Shown: positions 22,479-35,100 of the stretch, one piece after another
How the letters are laid out: each line of letters starts with the position of its first letter
Position numbering within the stretch: the first letter of the stretch is position 1
From: Selaginella moellendorffii
Lineage: Eukaryota > Streptophyta > Lycopodiopsida > Selaginellales > Selaginellaceae
Length of the DNA stretch: 64,000 nt
Direction: 5' to 3'
Assembly: GCF_000143415.4 (NCBI RefSeq)
Contig: NW_003314295.1
Span: 463,512-527,511, forward strand
Notes under the pieces: model-generated
Seen by the model: the letters and a program-made list of their open reading frames with translations, nothing else
The model's database searches: none
Told to the model about the DNA's origin: nothing
Made by a program: the position numbers and the translations under genes

Positions 22479-24944
22479 ATGTTTTTCTCTCTAGATCACG
22501 AGTTTGTGAGCTGTTACTGCAAGGACAAGACCGAGTTTGCTACTCTTCTCAGGGAATGTGGAAACTCGAGAGCTCTAGCGCGGGGTAAGCGTGTCCATTC
22601 TCTTCTTACTTCTGCCGGATATGGAGACGATGCGATCCTGTGCAACTTGGTCGTGCAGATGTATGGCAAGTGCGGTAACTTGGATGATGCCCGCTCCGTC
22701 TTCGATCGTATTCCTGCCAAGAACATCTACTCGTGGAACATCATGCTGTCAGCTTACCAGCGTGCCGGTTGTGGAGTTTCGGCACTCAAGCTGTTGCGGG
22801 AGATGGATTTGGATGGTGTTCGACCGGACAGTGTAACTTACGTAAGTTATGTCACCGCTTGTTCATCGGCTGGAGCAGTCGAGCAGGGAAAGTTTACTCA
22901 TTCCAGGATCGCTGCTACTGGGCACTTCGCAGCGGACGTTTCCGTGGGGAATTCGCTGGTGAACATGTATGGAAAGTTCGGACTCGTGGAGGAAGCCAGG
23001 ACGGTCTTTGAGAGCATGGTCGCAAGGAATACAGTGACTTGGAACACGCTTATCGGAGCTTATACCCAGAACGGGCATAGCAGGGAGGCGCTTGTGCTAT
23101 ACAAGCTGGCGAAAGAGAGCGGTGTGAAGATGAGCTATGTGACTTACGTGGTGGCTCTTGGCGCCTGTTCCACTCTCGGGCAAGGCAGGGAAGTTCACTC
23201 GGACATCGTCGCTGCGACGTGCGAGCTCAACGCTACGGTGGAAAACGCTTTGATCGGATGCTACTCCAGGTGCCAGAGTTTGGAAGATGCCCGGCTCGTT
23301 TTCAACTCCATGCAGTGCCGGAAGAACGCCGTCTCTTGGAACTCTATGATCTCGGCCTGTGTCGCGAACGGGCGTCCAGACGAAGCTCTTGAGATTTACA
23401 GGAGGATGGACTCGAGGCCTGACAGGGTGACTTTCATGGGTGTCCTCGGTGCCTGCTCTAGTCTTCCAGAGGGAAGAGAGATCCAGCAGCGTATCAAGGC
23501 TGAAGGCTTGCAGACTAATGCCTGTGTGGCCAACGCGCTGATAACCATGTACGGGAGGTGTGGAAGCTTGGTGGACGCGAGAGAAGTCTTTGACGCGATG
23601 CCGGAGCGAGATATCATCTCCTGGAACGCTCTGATCAACGCTCATGCTCAAAACGGCGATGGAAGAGGTGCTCTCGGGCTTTACCACGAGCTTCAAGCGG
23701 ACGACAAGCTAGAGCCGGATGGTGTGACTTTCGTGGCAGTTCTCGGTGCCTGCGTAGCCTGCAAAGACTTCAAACAGAGTGACGAGGTCTCCAAGCGGAT
23801 CATTCGTAGCGGGATCTACAAGGACGACGTTGTTCTGGCCACAGCCCTCGTGAGCATGCTTGGAAAGTTTGGCGAGATGGAACAGGCGAGGACAGTGTTT
23901 AGCGGCATGGCTAAAAGGACAGCCATCTCCTGGAACGCCATGCTTGCGGCATACTGTGACAACGGGCACGCTCGCAAAGCTCTGGAGCTCTACCACGCAA
24001 TGGACGTGGATCCGGACGAGGTGACTTACATGACTGTCGCGGAGGCGTGCTCGAGCTCGCGAGATCTTCAAGAGGCTGGAGCTCTACACGAGCGTGCTGC
24101 TGCGTCCGGCATGCTGGCTCACGTCCCCCTGGCCAACGCTCTGGTCGCGATGTATGGCAAGTGCCAGCGCCTGGACGAAGCAACCCGAGTTTTCGAAGGG
24201 ATTCCTCGCCGGAGTCTCGTCTCGTGGAACTCCATGATCGCGGCCTGTGTGGACAACGGGGAGAACGCCCGAGCTGTGGAGCTGTTCAAAGAAATGGAGC
24301 CGCCACCAGACGACGTAACTTTCCTGAGCGTCTTCGCGGCGTGCTCCAACCTTGGCGACTTGGCTATGGCGAGGGAAGCTCACGGAGCATTTGGATCCAG
24401 GGAGCTGCTCGATGACACCGTGGGAACTTCGCTCGTGAGCATGTACGGGAGGTGTGGGAGCCTCGCCGACGCTCGAGCGGTGTTTAAGAGGATGCCGAGG
24501 AGGGACGCGACGAGCTGGACGAGCATGATCGTGGCGTGTGCTCGCGGCGGCGATGGCGTTGCCGGGGTGGCGGCGTTCTACGCGATGGGACTGGAGGGAG
24601 TGGCTCCCGACGAGATCAGCTTCCTGGCGGTGCTCTTCTGCTGCAGCCACACGGGGCTGGCGCGCCAAGGCCGGGAGTTCTTCGTGCTCATGCTTGAGGA
24701 GCTGGGAGCTCGGGCCGAGCACTACGTGTGCATGGTCGACCTGGTTGGTCGGCTTGGATGGGTGGAGGAGGCACAGAAGCTCTTGGAAGCCATGCCTTTC
24801 CAGGCCGGTTCCATCGCGTGGCTGGCGCTGCTGGGGTCTTGCAACGTCCAGAGGAGCTCCCGGCGTGGAGCGCTGGCGGCCGAGCGCGTGATCGAGCTGG
24901 AGCTGGAGGAAGCGAGGCGTGGCAGCGATTTGCAAGGTTTGTGA
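22479..24944 (+). CDS. PLS-type PPR protein, E domain truncated
   Basis: Intronless, 821 residues. An N-terminal HSLLTSAGYGDD... L-type motif is followed by about 18 repeated blocks of the form LVxMYGKCG, ARxVFxxM, SWNxMIxA, alternating P, L and S motifs typical of organelle RNA-binding PPR proteins. The C-terminus reaches YVCMVDLVGRLGWVEEAQKLLEAMPF and the start of the E domain (WLALLGSCNVQ), then stops after DLQGL without E+, DYW or a deaminase signature. The annotated start has no clear transit peptide, so a short upstream exon or another Met is possible. Its role is likely organellar RNA processing or editing-site recognition; the target is unknown. Confidence 0.9.
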   Translation: MFFSLDHEFVSCYCKDKTEFATLLRECGNSRALARGKRVHSLLTSAGYGDDAILCNLVVQMYGKCGNLDDARSVFDRIPAKNIYSWNIMLSAYQRAGCGVSALKLLREMDLDGVRPDSVTYVSYVTACSSAGAVEQGKFTHSRIAATGHFAADVSVGNSLVNMYGKFGLVEEARTVFESMVARNTVTWNTLIGAYTQNGHSREALVLYKLAKESGVKMSYVTYVVALGACSTLGQGREVHSDIVAATCELNATVENALIGCYSRCQSLEDARLVFNSMQCRKNAVSWNSMISACVANGRPDEALEIYRRMDSRPDRVTFMGVLGACSSLPEGREIQQRIKAEGLQTNACVANALITMYGRCGSLVDAREVFDAMPERDIISWNALINAHAQNGDGRGALGLYHELQADDKLEPDGVTFVAVLGACVACKDFKQSDEVSKRIIRSGIYKDDVVLATALVSMLGKFGEMEQARTVFSGMAKRTAISWNAMLAAYCDNGHARKALELYHAMDVDPDEVTYMTVAEACSSSRDLQEAGALHERAAASGMLAHVPLANALVAMYGKCQRLDEATRVFEGIPRRSLVSWNSMIAACVDNGENARAVELFKEMEPPPDDVTFLSVFAACSNLGDLAMAREAHGAFGSRELLDDTVGTSLVSMYGRCGSLADARAVFKRMPRRDATSWTSMIVACARGGDGVAGVAAFYAMGLEGVAPDEISFLAVLFCCSHTGLARQGREFFVLMLEELGARAEHYVCMVDLVGRLGWVEEAQKLLEAMPFQAGSIAWLALLGSCNVQRSSRRGALAAERVIELELEEARRGSDLQGL

Positions 24945-27900
24945 ATCTCGAGCTCTTTCTGCAAACCTTGTCGGCATTTATAGCATATAAATCATTTCCG
25001 AGAAGAGAAAGCATTCCTGGATTTGGATTGATCTTGGTGTCTCCTGGATAATCTAGTCTCTGAACACGAGGGGGTGGTCATTTCTAAAAGCTTGAAAATA
25101 CTGTAAGTTAAAAGTTCTCTGCTTCTTTACTTTCTTTCTTTACCCGATTTCCCAAAAGCCTGGTGCTGGGCTCCTGCAACAAAATCTGTGTGTTTTGATC
25201 GCCATGAAGGACACATTCATTCGCGAGCAGAGGTCGAGGGGCCCCTCAAGATTTAAATCTCTCTCCTCGACTGTCCAACCCTTTGGAAAGTAGCCATCTC
25301 GCGCGTTTTAAATCAACAAAATATTTCCTTTCAAGGTGTCAACGTGAGTCAAGGACCCCCTATGCATGGGAATTTAGCGATCTGGACGCTGTTGTGGGAT
25401 CATCACTCGCTCAGCTGTGAGTTCTTTCTCGTGGGGTCGCGGGATCTTGTCAATCAATGGGTGGGTCGTTTCTTTCACTCGCTCGTCTCGATCGATGGAC
25501 AGAGATTCATGGCCTAACCACAGGACTGACAATTGCCCGCCGGTGGGACAACATTCATATGATCATGGCTCCACACACTCCCACACACTGACCTTGGAAA
25601 TATAGGTACGAGATTAACATCGCTATCCTCCGCTCCAAGAGCCTGTCCTCCTCCGAAGATACCATCCACGTTACGTGGCTACGGTACGATCAAACTGCAT
25701 TTCTAAAGCTTGAAAGCAAAATCTTTATGTCCGGCTCGAACAAGCTGTGTACAAAAGTTACAGGCCAGAGAGTGACACATATATGAAATGACCCAAGAGG
25801 ATAATCAGCGAGGGTGGTGGAAGAAACTCTGTAGTTAAATGTGTAAGTTGGAAGGGGAGGATCATCTTAAGATCTGAGTGAGTCAGGTGTGTTTTTGGTG
25901 TGATACTTTGCAGGCCAAAATGCCTAAGGATTTAGGAAGACTTCAAAACTGTGTCATATCTCCAGTGTGGTAAAGATCACAATTTTTATATAGTTTTCTC
26001 TTACCAGCAAAGCATCTGGATTGAGATACAAGTTGGCCAGTACTTGTTTCTAATAATGTCTTTTTTCCTGTTTTATGCAGCCAAGTGACCACAATCTTCT
26101 CCAATTTTGCGGTACCACGATCTAGATTCATTCTTTGGCTTCTTTCAACAACACCAGGTCCTACAGACAAATGATACTAAGCAGATCCTTGCTTGTACAA
26201 GGACTAGCTGGAAAGGAAACTCCTTGCCCTTTGCTGTGAGCTTTCTTAGGAGCAAAGCCCTGCAAAACCACAGACCAGTGCTCCAGATGATGGGTTGTAC
26301 TCAACTTTTGCATCACTCACCAGATACAATAACATGATATCAGACTAATTAAACACAATGCTGTTTGTGCTGTGCTGGCAGCAAGTCAGGAGCACAGCAA
26401 AGAAATGAAAGCCATGCCCAGCAAAATCCATAACTATGACAAACATCAGGTGAGTATAATATGAGTTTGACTAGAGCATGCCCTCAATTACCCCTTTCAC
26501 CAACCAAAACTCTTTTTCACTGCAGTTTACCAGCCACACCAGAGAGACAGGCACACAGACAAAGCAATCACCCTCTTAGTGATCATAGGACATTTTTTTA
26601 TTTCCATATCTTTACATACTAAAAGAAGAACTTGTTAGAGAATGGAGATGAAGATGCTCCCTTTGTTTTGTTTATGTTTGTGGGGTCATATTGAGGTGTG
26701 ATCCCTCTCCACTCACCAGCAGTTGCTATCAAGATGAATTTTAACATGTATTTTGACCACCACCAACTCTACAGTAACAGTAGAAACATGCAATATTTAC
26801 TGTTCTGGGATTTTTATGGTGGAGGGTGGTAAGTTTCCTCACATGATGAAACTGCTATCATAAATTCCCCCAGTTTTTGCTGGTATTCTTGTAATTCCAC
26901 CACAAAGCACGATGAGGAAATGGGAGAAATACGACAAGATCATGTCGTAGTCACCTGCTCGCTATACGCATGGTGTACAAAGAAACGCCTCCCTGATCAG
27001 AAGATCAGATCAAAGCCTTTTCCTCCATTTTCAGAGTTGCACGCTTGTTTAATATACTGCGTTTTTCATTTTTCTGCTGGCAGGACAATACACACACCAC
27101 ACCCTCCGTGTACTTCGTACTTCTGTATTCTGGGTGCGTATGGGTTGGAGCCATAAATTGAAAATCATCTGGCAATAACACCGACATTTACAGTCCACAC
27201 AGTAAAAAACGGAGAGGACAAAAAGGGTCATCTAAACATATGCCCACAAAGGCAATTTCTGGTCATGGTGTTGTTGCGGCTTAACTCACACGCACGATCG
27301 CGCTTCTTGCGGATAATCTGGAAGAAACCGTGAGCTCTAGTCCCTAGCCTAGCATCTCTTTTGAATTCTGTGAAGGAGCTCTAGCTTTTTTTCTAAAGCC
27401 CAGTGTCCGCTAGTTCACCAGCTATGGCGTGGTGCCAAAACATTTTGTTATGGCGTTTAACCAGTAGCCTGAGCTGGCTGGCAAGCCCCGGGGAACACGG
27501 GGCTGGTTTTCCTGCGTGTCCAAACCTCTACTAGCGCCAGCTACGTGAAGACAACAACAATACCAAAGAACGGAGAACCAAGAGCAGCATAACCATTTGA
27601 CATTGGTTTTTTTTCTCCGTGGTATGACAAATCCACCAACTTGTATGACTGTCAACTGACAGACCCAAAAACTTGGAGTTTCCGAAACTCGTCTCAGTGG
27701 CATCTTATACTTGTAGACTCTTGGTTCTCAGCAGATGCCGAGATTTGGCATTACGTTATAATCAATTCATGTCTTCCGTGTCGCTTGGATCGCGAGAGGG
27801 CGATCGCTTTCAGCCCCGCATTTTTGTTTGCGAGCCTTGTCGAGGGTCTGTTCCAGGTACCTTCGTTCCAATTTGATTTCAAAACTCTCCTCGCGAGGAA

Positions 27901-28486
27901 TCAGTACAAAAGCTCCAAACTTTATTCCGCGAAATCCTGCTTTGGGGGAGGTCATCTTCTTACTTTGGTGCCACTGCTCTAAATTCTTTTCCGCTTTCTT
28001 TTCCCTGGTGTCATCGTCGTGGTTTGGCAGTCTTTCATTGTTTTTGTTGTGACCTTCTCATTGAGTTCTTTCCGTCCATCTTTTCTCTGGGCTCTCGCTC
28101 TTCTCCGCCTCTCTCAGCCTCGCCTTTAGCTTCAATGTGGATGCATTCTCCATGTGTTGCGTAGATTAGAGCCAGCAGCAGATATTTCATCTGGTTTTGG
28201 ACTGCGATCTCTCCTTGGAGCATTGCTTTCAAGACAATCAAGGCCTCTCACGGTGTGCCAAGCTGTTTGTAAGTCGTAAAGAAGTCCCAGACTGTTTGCA
28301 CTGCTTGCTTACCGCATCATTATAGCTCTCCACTTCCATTCCTTCCTCGGTTTCGTGGCCTTTTGCCTGAGACAACAAAACAAAAAGCAACCACCGAGCA
28401 AGAAGGAAGGAGAAGGAGAGGAGAAAAAAAGTCGTCACAGTAGTGAGGTGTGAGGAGAGGAGGAAAACATCCAAAGCTTTTCGGCT
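24945..28486. other. Intergenic region, 3.5 kb, no gene recognised
   Basis: I scanned both strands and found only short unsupported frames. The last 600 bp before 28487 are pyrimidine-rich and may be promoter and 5' UTR of the next gene, including a possible non-coding exon ending near 28480. The first 100 bp are the 3' UTR of the PPR gene. I looked for known conserved plant microRNA sequences and tRNA boxes and saw none. A non-coding RNA cannot be excluded. Confidence 0.5.
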
Positions 28487-31400
28487 ATGGCAGACAGTCC
28501 AGGAAGATTGCTTTCAAGCATTTGTTTAGGTGGTGGTGGCGCTGGTGGCTATGGAAGCAGCGGCAGCGGCCAGCCCTCGGCAAAGTACGGCTGCGTAAAT
28601 ATTTTCCTCCATCTCTTCGATTGGAACCGGAGGCTCTCCAAAAAAGGCCTCTTCTTGAGCAAGAAATTGCTGCCGTCAACGCTAGGTGAGAATGAGAGCG
28701 AGCCAGAGAGAGAGAGAGAGAGGAGAGAGATAGAGCGAACTCTCTCTCTCTCTCTCTCTCCCTCCAATCGAAAAATAAGCATGCATTTCTAATTCTAGAT
28801 TTGCTCTGTGTGTTTGTGGCCAACCACAGAAGGGGCTGAGCAATCCGGGAAGAATAGGAGGAGAAGAAAGAGGAGGAGCAACAAGGCGGCCATGGTGGTG
28901 GCGGCGTGCGAGGAGCGTTTGCCCATGGCAAAGTTGCTCCTGGTAAGCTCCAAACATTTCAACCATGAAAAAGAGAACTTTTACTTCTTTCTGGAAATTC
29001 GACTAAAAAGGAGAATGCTGTGTTTGCTACTCAGATTGCTGATGAGAAGCGGACGAATGGCAGCAATTTCGATGACATTCCAGAGGAAAACGAAGAGGAA
29101 GAAGGCGAAGAGGAGGAGGAACTAGAGCTCGAGAACACCACCAATGCCAGCAAAGATAACTTGATGATCACCAGCGGCAGGAGCAGCTACAGCAGCAGCG
29201 ACAAATGCTTTCCCTGTTCTTCGGAGACTCGCTCGCTCCAGGAGCTCCTCCACACTGACCACGACGATTACTACCACCACCAGTTCGCTGCCTCTCCTCC
29301 CAAAATGCTGCACGAATTCCTCGACCCGGCCGAGCAAAAGCCGCTTTTCAGCCTTCTCATCCAGGAGGCCAAAGCAGCGTCGACATCGTCCTCCTCCATA
29401 GCTCTCCCAAATTCCCGGGAAGAACAGAGCCATCACCACCAAACTCCCAGCTCCAGAAACCCAAAGAGGAGCTCCAATTCCCTCTCCAGGCAAGTTTCCT
29501 CCGAGAGGCCGGCCTTCGCTCGCAGAGCAAACTCTCGCAAGTCCTCATCCTCGTCGCCCATGACCACTTCTTCCTCGTCTTCCTCCTCTACTAACAAATG
29601 CCCCCGTGTGGCAACTGATGCGAGTCTTGGAGTCGCGGCTTCTGGATGCGGTGGTTTCAGCAGAAGGACGTCCGGGCTCTTTCTCGAGGCAGCCGCAAAA
29701 ATACTTGATCCACGGGGCCAGTCGTCGAAGACGTTGACCAGGGTTGGCCACCTTTCTTCGCGGAAGAAAGTGCCCGTCTCGAAGGTACCACTCGACCACC
29801 CCGCCACAGCCGACGAAAGTAAAGCCGCCCCGGAAGAACACAAGCACAGAAGATCATTCGAGGTTCTTCCCTCGGACATCCAAAACTGCTTTGCAAACTC
29901 CTCCAGAGCATCGCTGCGCGAGAGGAGATCTGTCTCGGCACCTTGCTCGCCCGGTCCCCGCGGAGAAGAGAAAGAAGGCACCGTCCCATACACTAGCTGC
30001 GCGTCCATCCGCTCGCTCATGGAGCTCTTCCTGGACGACCTGGAGGAGGACATGGAGCTGAGCTGCCTGAGCCGGTCTCTAATCTCTCGATCACCTCGCG
30101 AAGACCATCAAAAACTTTCCGACGCAGCACCCCCCGATGATCACAGGCACTTCCGCTCCATCCATCTCCCAGATGGACGCGAACGCACGGTGGACGAGCT
30201 CGAAGAAGGGGACTACGTAAGCTTTCGGGACTTCCTCACGAAGGCGAAGAAGCCTAGTGCTACTCCGGCTCCTCCACCCGAAGTGGAGGAGGATGCCTCC
30301 ACTGCCGACGAGCAGCAAGATGATTGCTGCCATGTCCCCAGCGACCACCACGACAACTTTGGATTCATGGTCCACAATCCTTTGTTCGAGGGCAGTAACT
30401 CCCCATCATCTTACGACTGCAACGAGGAGGAGCTCGGCAACGATGACGACCGAGGTCTGGAGGAGATCCTCAAGTCCATCCTCACCCAGACGAGCGATCA
30501 AGCCAAGCAGCACCGCGATCCCTCGAGACTGACATGGCTACCGGATGAAAGCAGCAAGTTGGCAGCTCCAGATCAAAGCTTCAACATGGTACGTTTGCGC
30601 ATTCTTTCTGATGATCATTGGTAGAACTAGAGTTCTAAGCTTTCTTTCTTCTTGCAGTATAACAATACCAGCACCACCACCATTAACAACAAAGATGGCA
30701 GCAGTAGCTGCTCGGACGAGAGCCATCAAATGGACAGCGATAGCGTGGAAGTCACCTCCGAATCCAACTGTGGAGAGGACTGCGGTCAACCCAGCCCGGT
30801 CTCGGTGCTTGACTCCCCCTTTGACGATGATCTTCCGGGAAAACGAGGCAAGAGGGGCCCCTCGAGCAGCAGCAAAAGCAGTAGAAAACGACTAGACTTT
30901 TCTGGTAAGAATCCACACTTTTTTTCCTTGCGATCTCATCATCTTTTTCTTGTTCTTGCTTAGATGATCGTCACGCTAGGAGTGTAACCAGCAGCAACAC
31001 CAGCAGCAGCAGCGTGAGCTCGCCAAGTAGCATAGATCGGTTCCAAAACTTCGACACCAACGCGCTGGAGGAGGCCGAGGAGTACATCGCCATGGTCCTG
31101 GAGGAGTCGGGCATTTGCTACCATGCAAACGCGGTGACGCTGCTGGTGGCCGAGGCCAAGAGCGGTGGCGACTTCAACGCTGGGATCATCGGCGGCAGCG
31201 TCTTCGAGAGGCTCGAGGACCGGATGCGGGTGCAGCAGCTCATCGAGCACCTCGAGTCGTGCAGCACGTCGTCCAGTGCCGAGGATCGCCCCAGCCACCA
31301 CAGCCTCGAGAGCCTGAGAGCTCACTACGGGAGTTACCACGAGTCGAGGTCCCGGAGGAGGATGGTGTTCGACTTTGTGAACGAGATCCTGGGATCCATT

Positions 31401-31661
31401 GTCGCGAGGCACCTGGAAGATCACCACACGCGGGTTAGAACAGGGAGGCAACTTGCTCAGGAGACTCACCAGCGGGTTCTCGAGTGGAAGAGGCAGGCGT
31501 TTGATAGCATCCACGAGCTTGTTGACATGGAGATAAGTAGAGTGAGGAATTCTTTGAGTGGCAATCTTGGCGTAGAGGTCTCCGAGATTGGGCTAATCTG
31601 CGAGGAGCATATTTTCAAGAGCATGGTGGAGGAGCTGGCCAGGGACCTCGTAACCTCATAA
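28487..31661 (+). CDS. DUF4378 protein, TRM/LONGIFOLIA-like
   Basis: Five exons in phase: 28487-28685, 28830-28942, 29035-30588, 30658-30904, 30964-31661, giving 936 residues. The N-terminus ends exon 1 with CVNIFLHLFDWNRRLSKKGLF, a short motif found at the N-terminus of TON1-recruiting-motif and DUF4378 proteins. The middle is long, acidic and Ser-rich, with no fold expected. The last 215 residues are a helical DUF4378 domain (EEAEEYIAMVLEESG ... VFDFVNEIL ... ICEEHIFKSMVEELARDLV). Family role: recruitment of TON1/PP2A complexes to microtubules and control of cell shape. Intron 1 contains a GA/CT hairpin. The first acceptor that keeps the frame open is at 28829; an earlier one at 28799 gives a stop. 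Confidence 0.8.
28702..28761. repeat. (GA)n/(CT)n inverted microsatellite in intron 1
   Basis: A run of about 14 GA units (with one ggag break) at 28702-28730 is followed after tagagcgaa by about 10 CT units to 28761. The two runs are complementary and could fold into a long hairpin in the intron transcript. The repeat is probably length-variable. Confidence 0.7.
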
Positions 31662-32176
31662 AAGTCGAATGTAGCCTTCTCTACGTACCTATTGTAAAAC
31701 TTCAATTTATTTATTTTTCTCTCGTTTCCGTGAGTGAGAAAGCTGGATGTAGCAGTGTCAAATAAATGAATACCAACATGACCATACCTCTTCAACGAGA
31801 GAAGCAACGCGAGGGTGTATTGCCATTACGGAGAGTATTTTCTTCCACCTGGAAAGCTGAACCAGGAGTACTTCTGGAGATTGTCAAGAGGACGACTTAC
31901 CCACCCAGGTAGCGCACGAAATCAATTCTGTGTGAAGTCGACGAAGTGCTTCTAGAAAGAACAATGGCAAGTTAGAGCTTTTGTTGTTTTATCTTCACGC
32001 AGCCAAATTTCCCAGAAGTCTTTGATAAAGTCTCGCTTGGTACTTCGAGTCCTGGACCATAAAGAACGTCAAATCGGATGCACTTTGCTACGAGCACACA
32101 TACCGAAATATGACTCGGACTGACGCCAATGGGGAGCAGAAAACCGGAAGCTTTTCAGATTTTACCAGCTCACTGT

Positions 32177-35100
32177 TCAAGGACGATTCCAGCAGCCGCA
32201 GCACAGCCAAGATACTAGGCTCTTTTTCGCAACCTTTGGTGATTCAGGCTCCAGAGATTCGGCAGGCTTGTCACGGGCAGCGTCGACGACACATGACATG
32301 GAAATGTCGGTGTCTGGGGCTTTCGTCTTTGGTCTACCCAAGCTTTCTTGTAGCTGCCTGAGATGGATCATGACTTCATCCAGGGTGGGACGTCTACAGG
32401 GATCCCGCACAAGAACGAAGCGAATGAACTCCACCACAGGGCCAAAGTTTCCAACTTTCTCTGCTTTTTCGTTTGTAATAAGCTCCTGGAGGTTGATAAG
32501 CTTAACCATTCAGCTTCACAAAATGTTTTTTTCCAGCGCTTACCTCTGAATTTGTCGTCACGCGAATAAAGAAACGCATCCAATCCTCGTCATAAAGAAG
32601 GTACTCTGCTGCTAGGAGCTCGTAGAGGAGGCACCCGAGACCCCAAACATCCACTGCTTTTCCAACACATGTATCAAGACTAGCATCCCCTCCTGTTCGC
32701 AAAAGCTTGAGCATTTCTGGACTTTTAACGTATTCTGTTCCCCTGTTTCGAACAGTGCATTCTCCTCCCTGAAACACGGACGCCTGCAAATATAGGAAGT
32801 CAAAGAAATCAATCACATTTTGCTTTTTTGAAATATAATAAATTTTACTTTGCTCTGGCCGAAGTCTGCGAGGCACACTCTGAATGGTAAAGGATGTGAA
32901 TTTTCTTCTGATGGTGGCCATGTAGGATCCCAAAACTCTTCCTCTGAAATAACAGAGTCAACAGGTTCAAGGAGAACATTGTCACACTTCAGATCATAAT
33001 GAACGACGTTGTGAACTTCAAGAACTTTCACCTGTTCCATCACAAGTGAGCTACAAACATAACCAAGGTAGAGCTTACCGCGTCAAGAACTGCAGCATAC
33101 ACCTCAAGGTAAAGCGGGAGCCGGTCGAAAAAGGACTTGCCCGATTTATGCGAATGCAAGCCTCCCTGATTTAGCCTCCATGCACGAAGGCTGCACTTGT
33201 AATGCTTCAACACGAGCACAAAAGTTTCTGATTCCAAGCCGTAGTCAAGCAACTGGCTGATTTTCGGTTCCCCCAAGAACTTCTCCAAAATCTGGACTTC
33301 CGAGTATACGTCGAAAAACTTGCAAGGTTCGTAAGGTCCTTTAGGAAGTTCCACAGTCTTCAGAACCACTAGCCTTTGCCCATCTTCCTCATTAACTGTG
33401 GCTTTGTAGATCTGTATACAGAAATACTGTTAGTCCACATATAACCATCCCGAAAGAGACCTGCGCAAATGCGCCATGAGCTATACGAATTCGGTTCCTG
33501 TATAGTGACGAGTTGAAAAGTCCTCTCCAGGAAAGCCTTAAGATTCTGAAGGCAGAGTGATGAAACGCTTTCATCCTCTCCGTTAAGCAGGGAAGCAAAT
33601 AAGAATTCGCTACATGATTCAGATCTGGATGCAAGTCAAGTTGAACAGTTTTCAATAGCAAAACAGCAAGTAAATAGAAAAGGATACGATAAAACAGGAA
33701 GAATGGAGCGTTGAGTTTCTGCTTCTCAGTTTGGAACCTATCACTGTATCTCTGGTCCAAAGTCCCCCTATGAAAAAAACTCAGAACAAGCTTAGTCCAA
33801 AGCGACAAGAAAGAAACAGCACTTACTGAGGTGTTAGCATCAAAGTTATGTAAAGCTCGAGTAGAAAAAGATGGAGGCTCGGGTTCCGGTAAAGTCTTCT
33901 TTGCGAGCGCTCCATTTCGTAAGGCGTGGTGAGCTTGCAGCTGCCACCTGAAGTTTGCCCGTCTCCTGCCAGAGAAACGCCCGGCGACTTGTTTCCAGGC
34001 TTGGAGACCTGAATCTCTGGCTTTGCCTCGGCAGTGTTTTCTTGATCGCCCTTCCTAGCAGATCTTGGAAGATTCAGCTTCGGTATGAACGGTCGAAACG
34101 ATGCCTTGCCACCCTCGTTTGCTAAGCTTCCAATGGAATCATCCTCAGAGTGAGTGAGAGACTCTGAATCGCTGCTGTCGTTCTCACTGTTTGGTCGATC
34201 CTGTCCATCTTCTTCTGCAAGTTCTCGCTCCACCTCTTCGTTCAGATCGAAAAACTTCCCAGTGTAGACCACTTTCTCAGGAGCAAAATCGCCTTCAATA
34301 TCCTCTGCTAGATTGTTCTCGTCAACTGTCACTGGAAATGCGACATTTTCACTCGCTTGCTCGTGGACAGGATGCCTTGGAACCGCAGGCTTCATAACCT
34401 CTTGCCACTTCTGTAGAAATTCATGCCTGCCGGTGAAGGGTCTGCTTAGCAAGTAGCTCTCGCACGATGATGACTGTACCGCGCTCAGAGTTCGAGCTGA
34501 CAGGAACCCGAGCTCCAGCTTTGGCATGTCTTTGGACAAGAACTTCTCCAACTTCTTATGCACAAGGCAGGACTTGTTCGAGCCTTCTAACTCTGGCGAA
34601 AGTAAGCAAAGTCCTTTTTTCAAGCCTGAAACTGATGGTGTTGTGACGTCGCTTGATACACTTGACTCCATGCTCGGATGGCTGGTTTCGGACGTACGTG
34701 CGCTAGGATCTCCAACATTCTTAGTGCGAAACGAACTCGCCGAGCTCCTTAGCTGCGATGCCAATGCCTTGTTTATCCTGACTACGTCCCTCGGAGTCGC
34801 TACTTGAGAGGCCTCGTACTCCAGGGCAATCTGGTGAACCAGGAAATCCATCACTCTGAGCTGCTTAAACCTCAGAGTCACATCGTCACTTTGATTTTGC
34901 GCCAATGCCAGCAGCACTTGTACGTGTACCGCACACTCAAGTGAGAGCTGCTCGTCTCTAACTTCCGCCTCAGAACAGGGAGCTTCATTATCCGAGCACC
35001 AGGCTAAAGTGCAGCTGTTCTCGCTCACTTTCTCGAGAGTTGGCTCGGCAAGTTTCAGTTTCCGTCCTTGCAGCAAGTTGACGTAGTAGAGATGTATAAG

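Noticed and set aside
24084-24977. 297-codon minus-strand frame
   Set aside because: Antisense shadow of the PPR gene; its composition follows the codon bias of the plus strand.
25000-28400. Conserved plant microRNA precursor
   Set aside because: I looked for familiar mature sequences (miR156, 160, 166, 171, 396 types) and saw none.
29433-30053. 206-codon minus-strand frame
   Set aside because: Antisense of the low-complexity Ser/Glu region of the DUF4378 gene.
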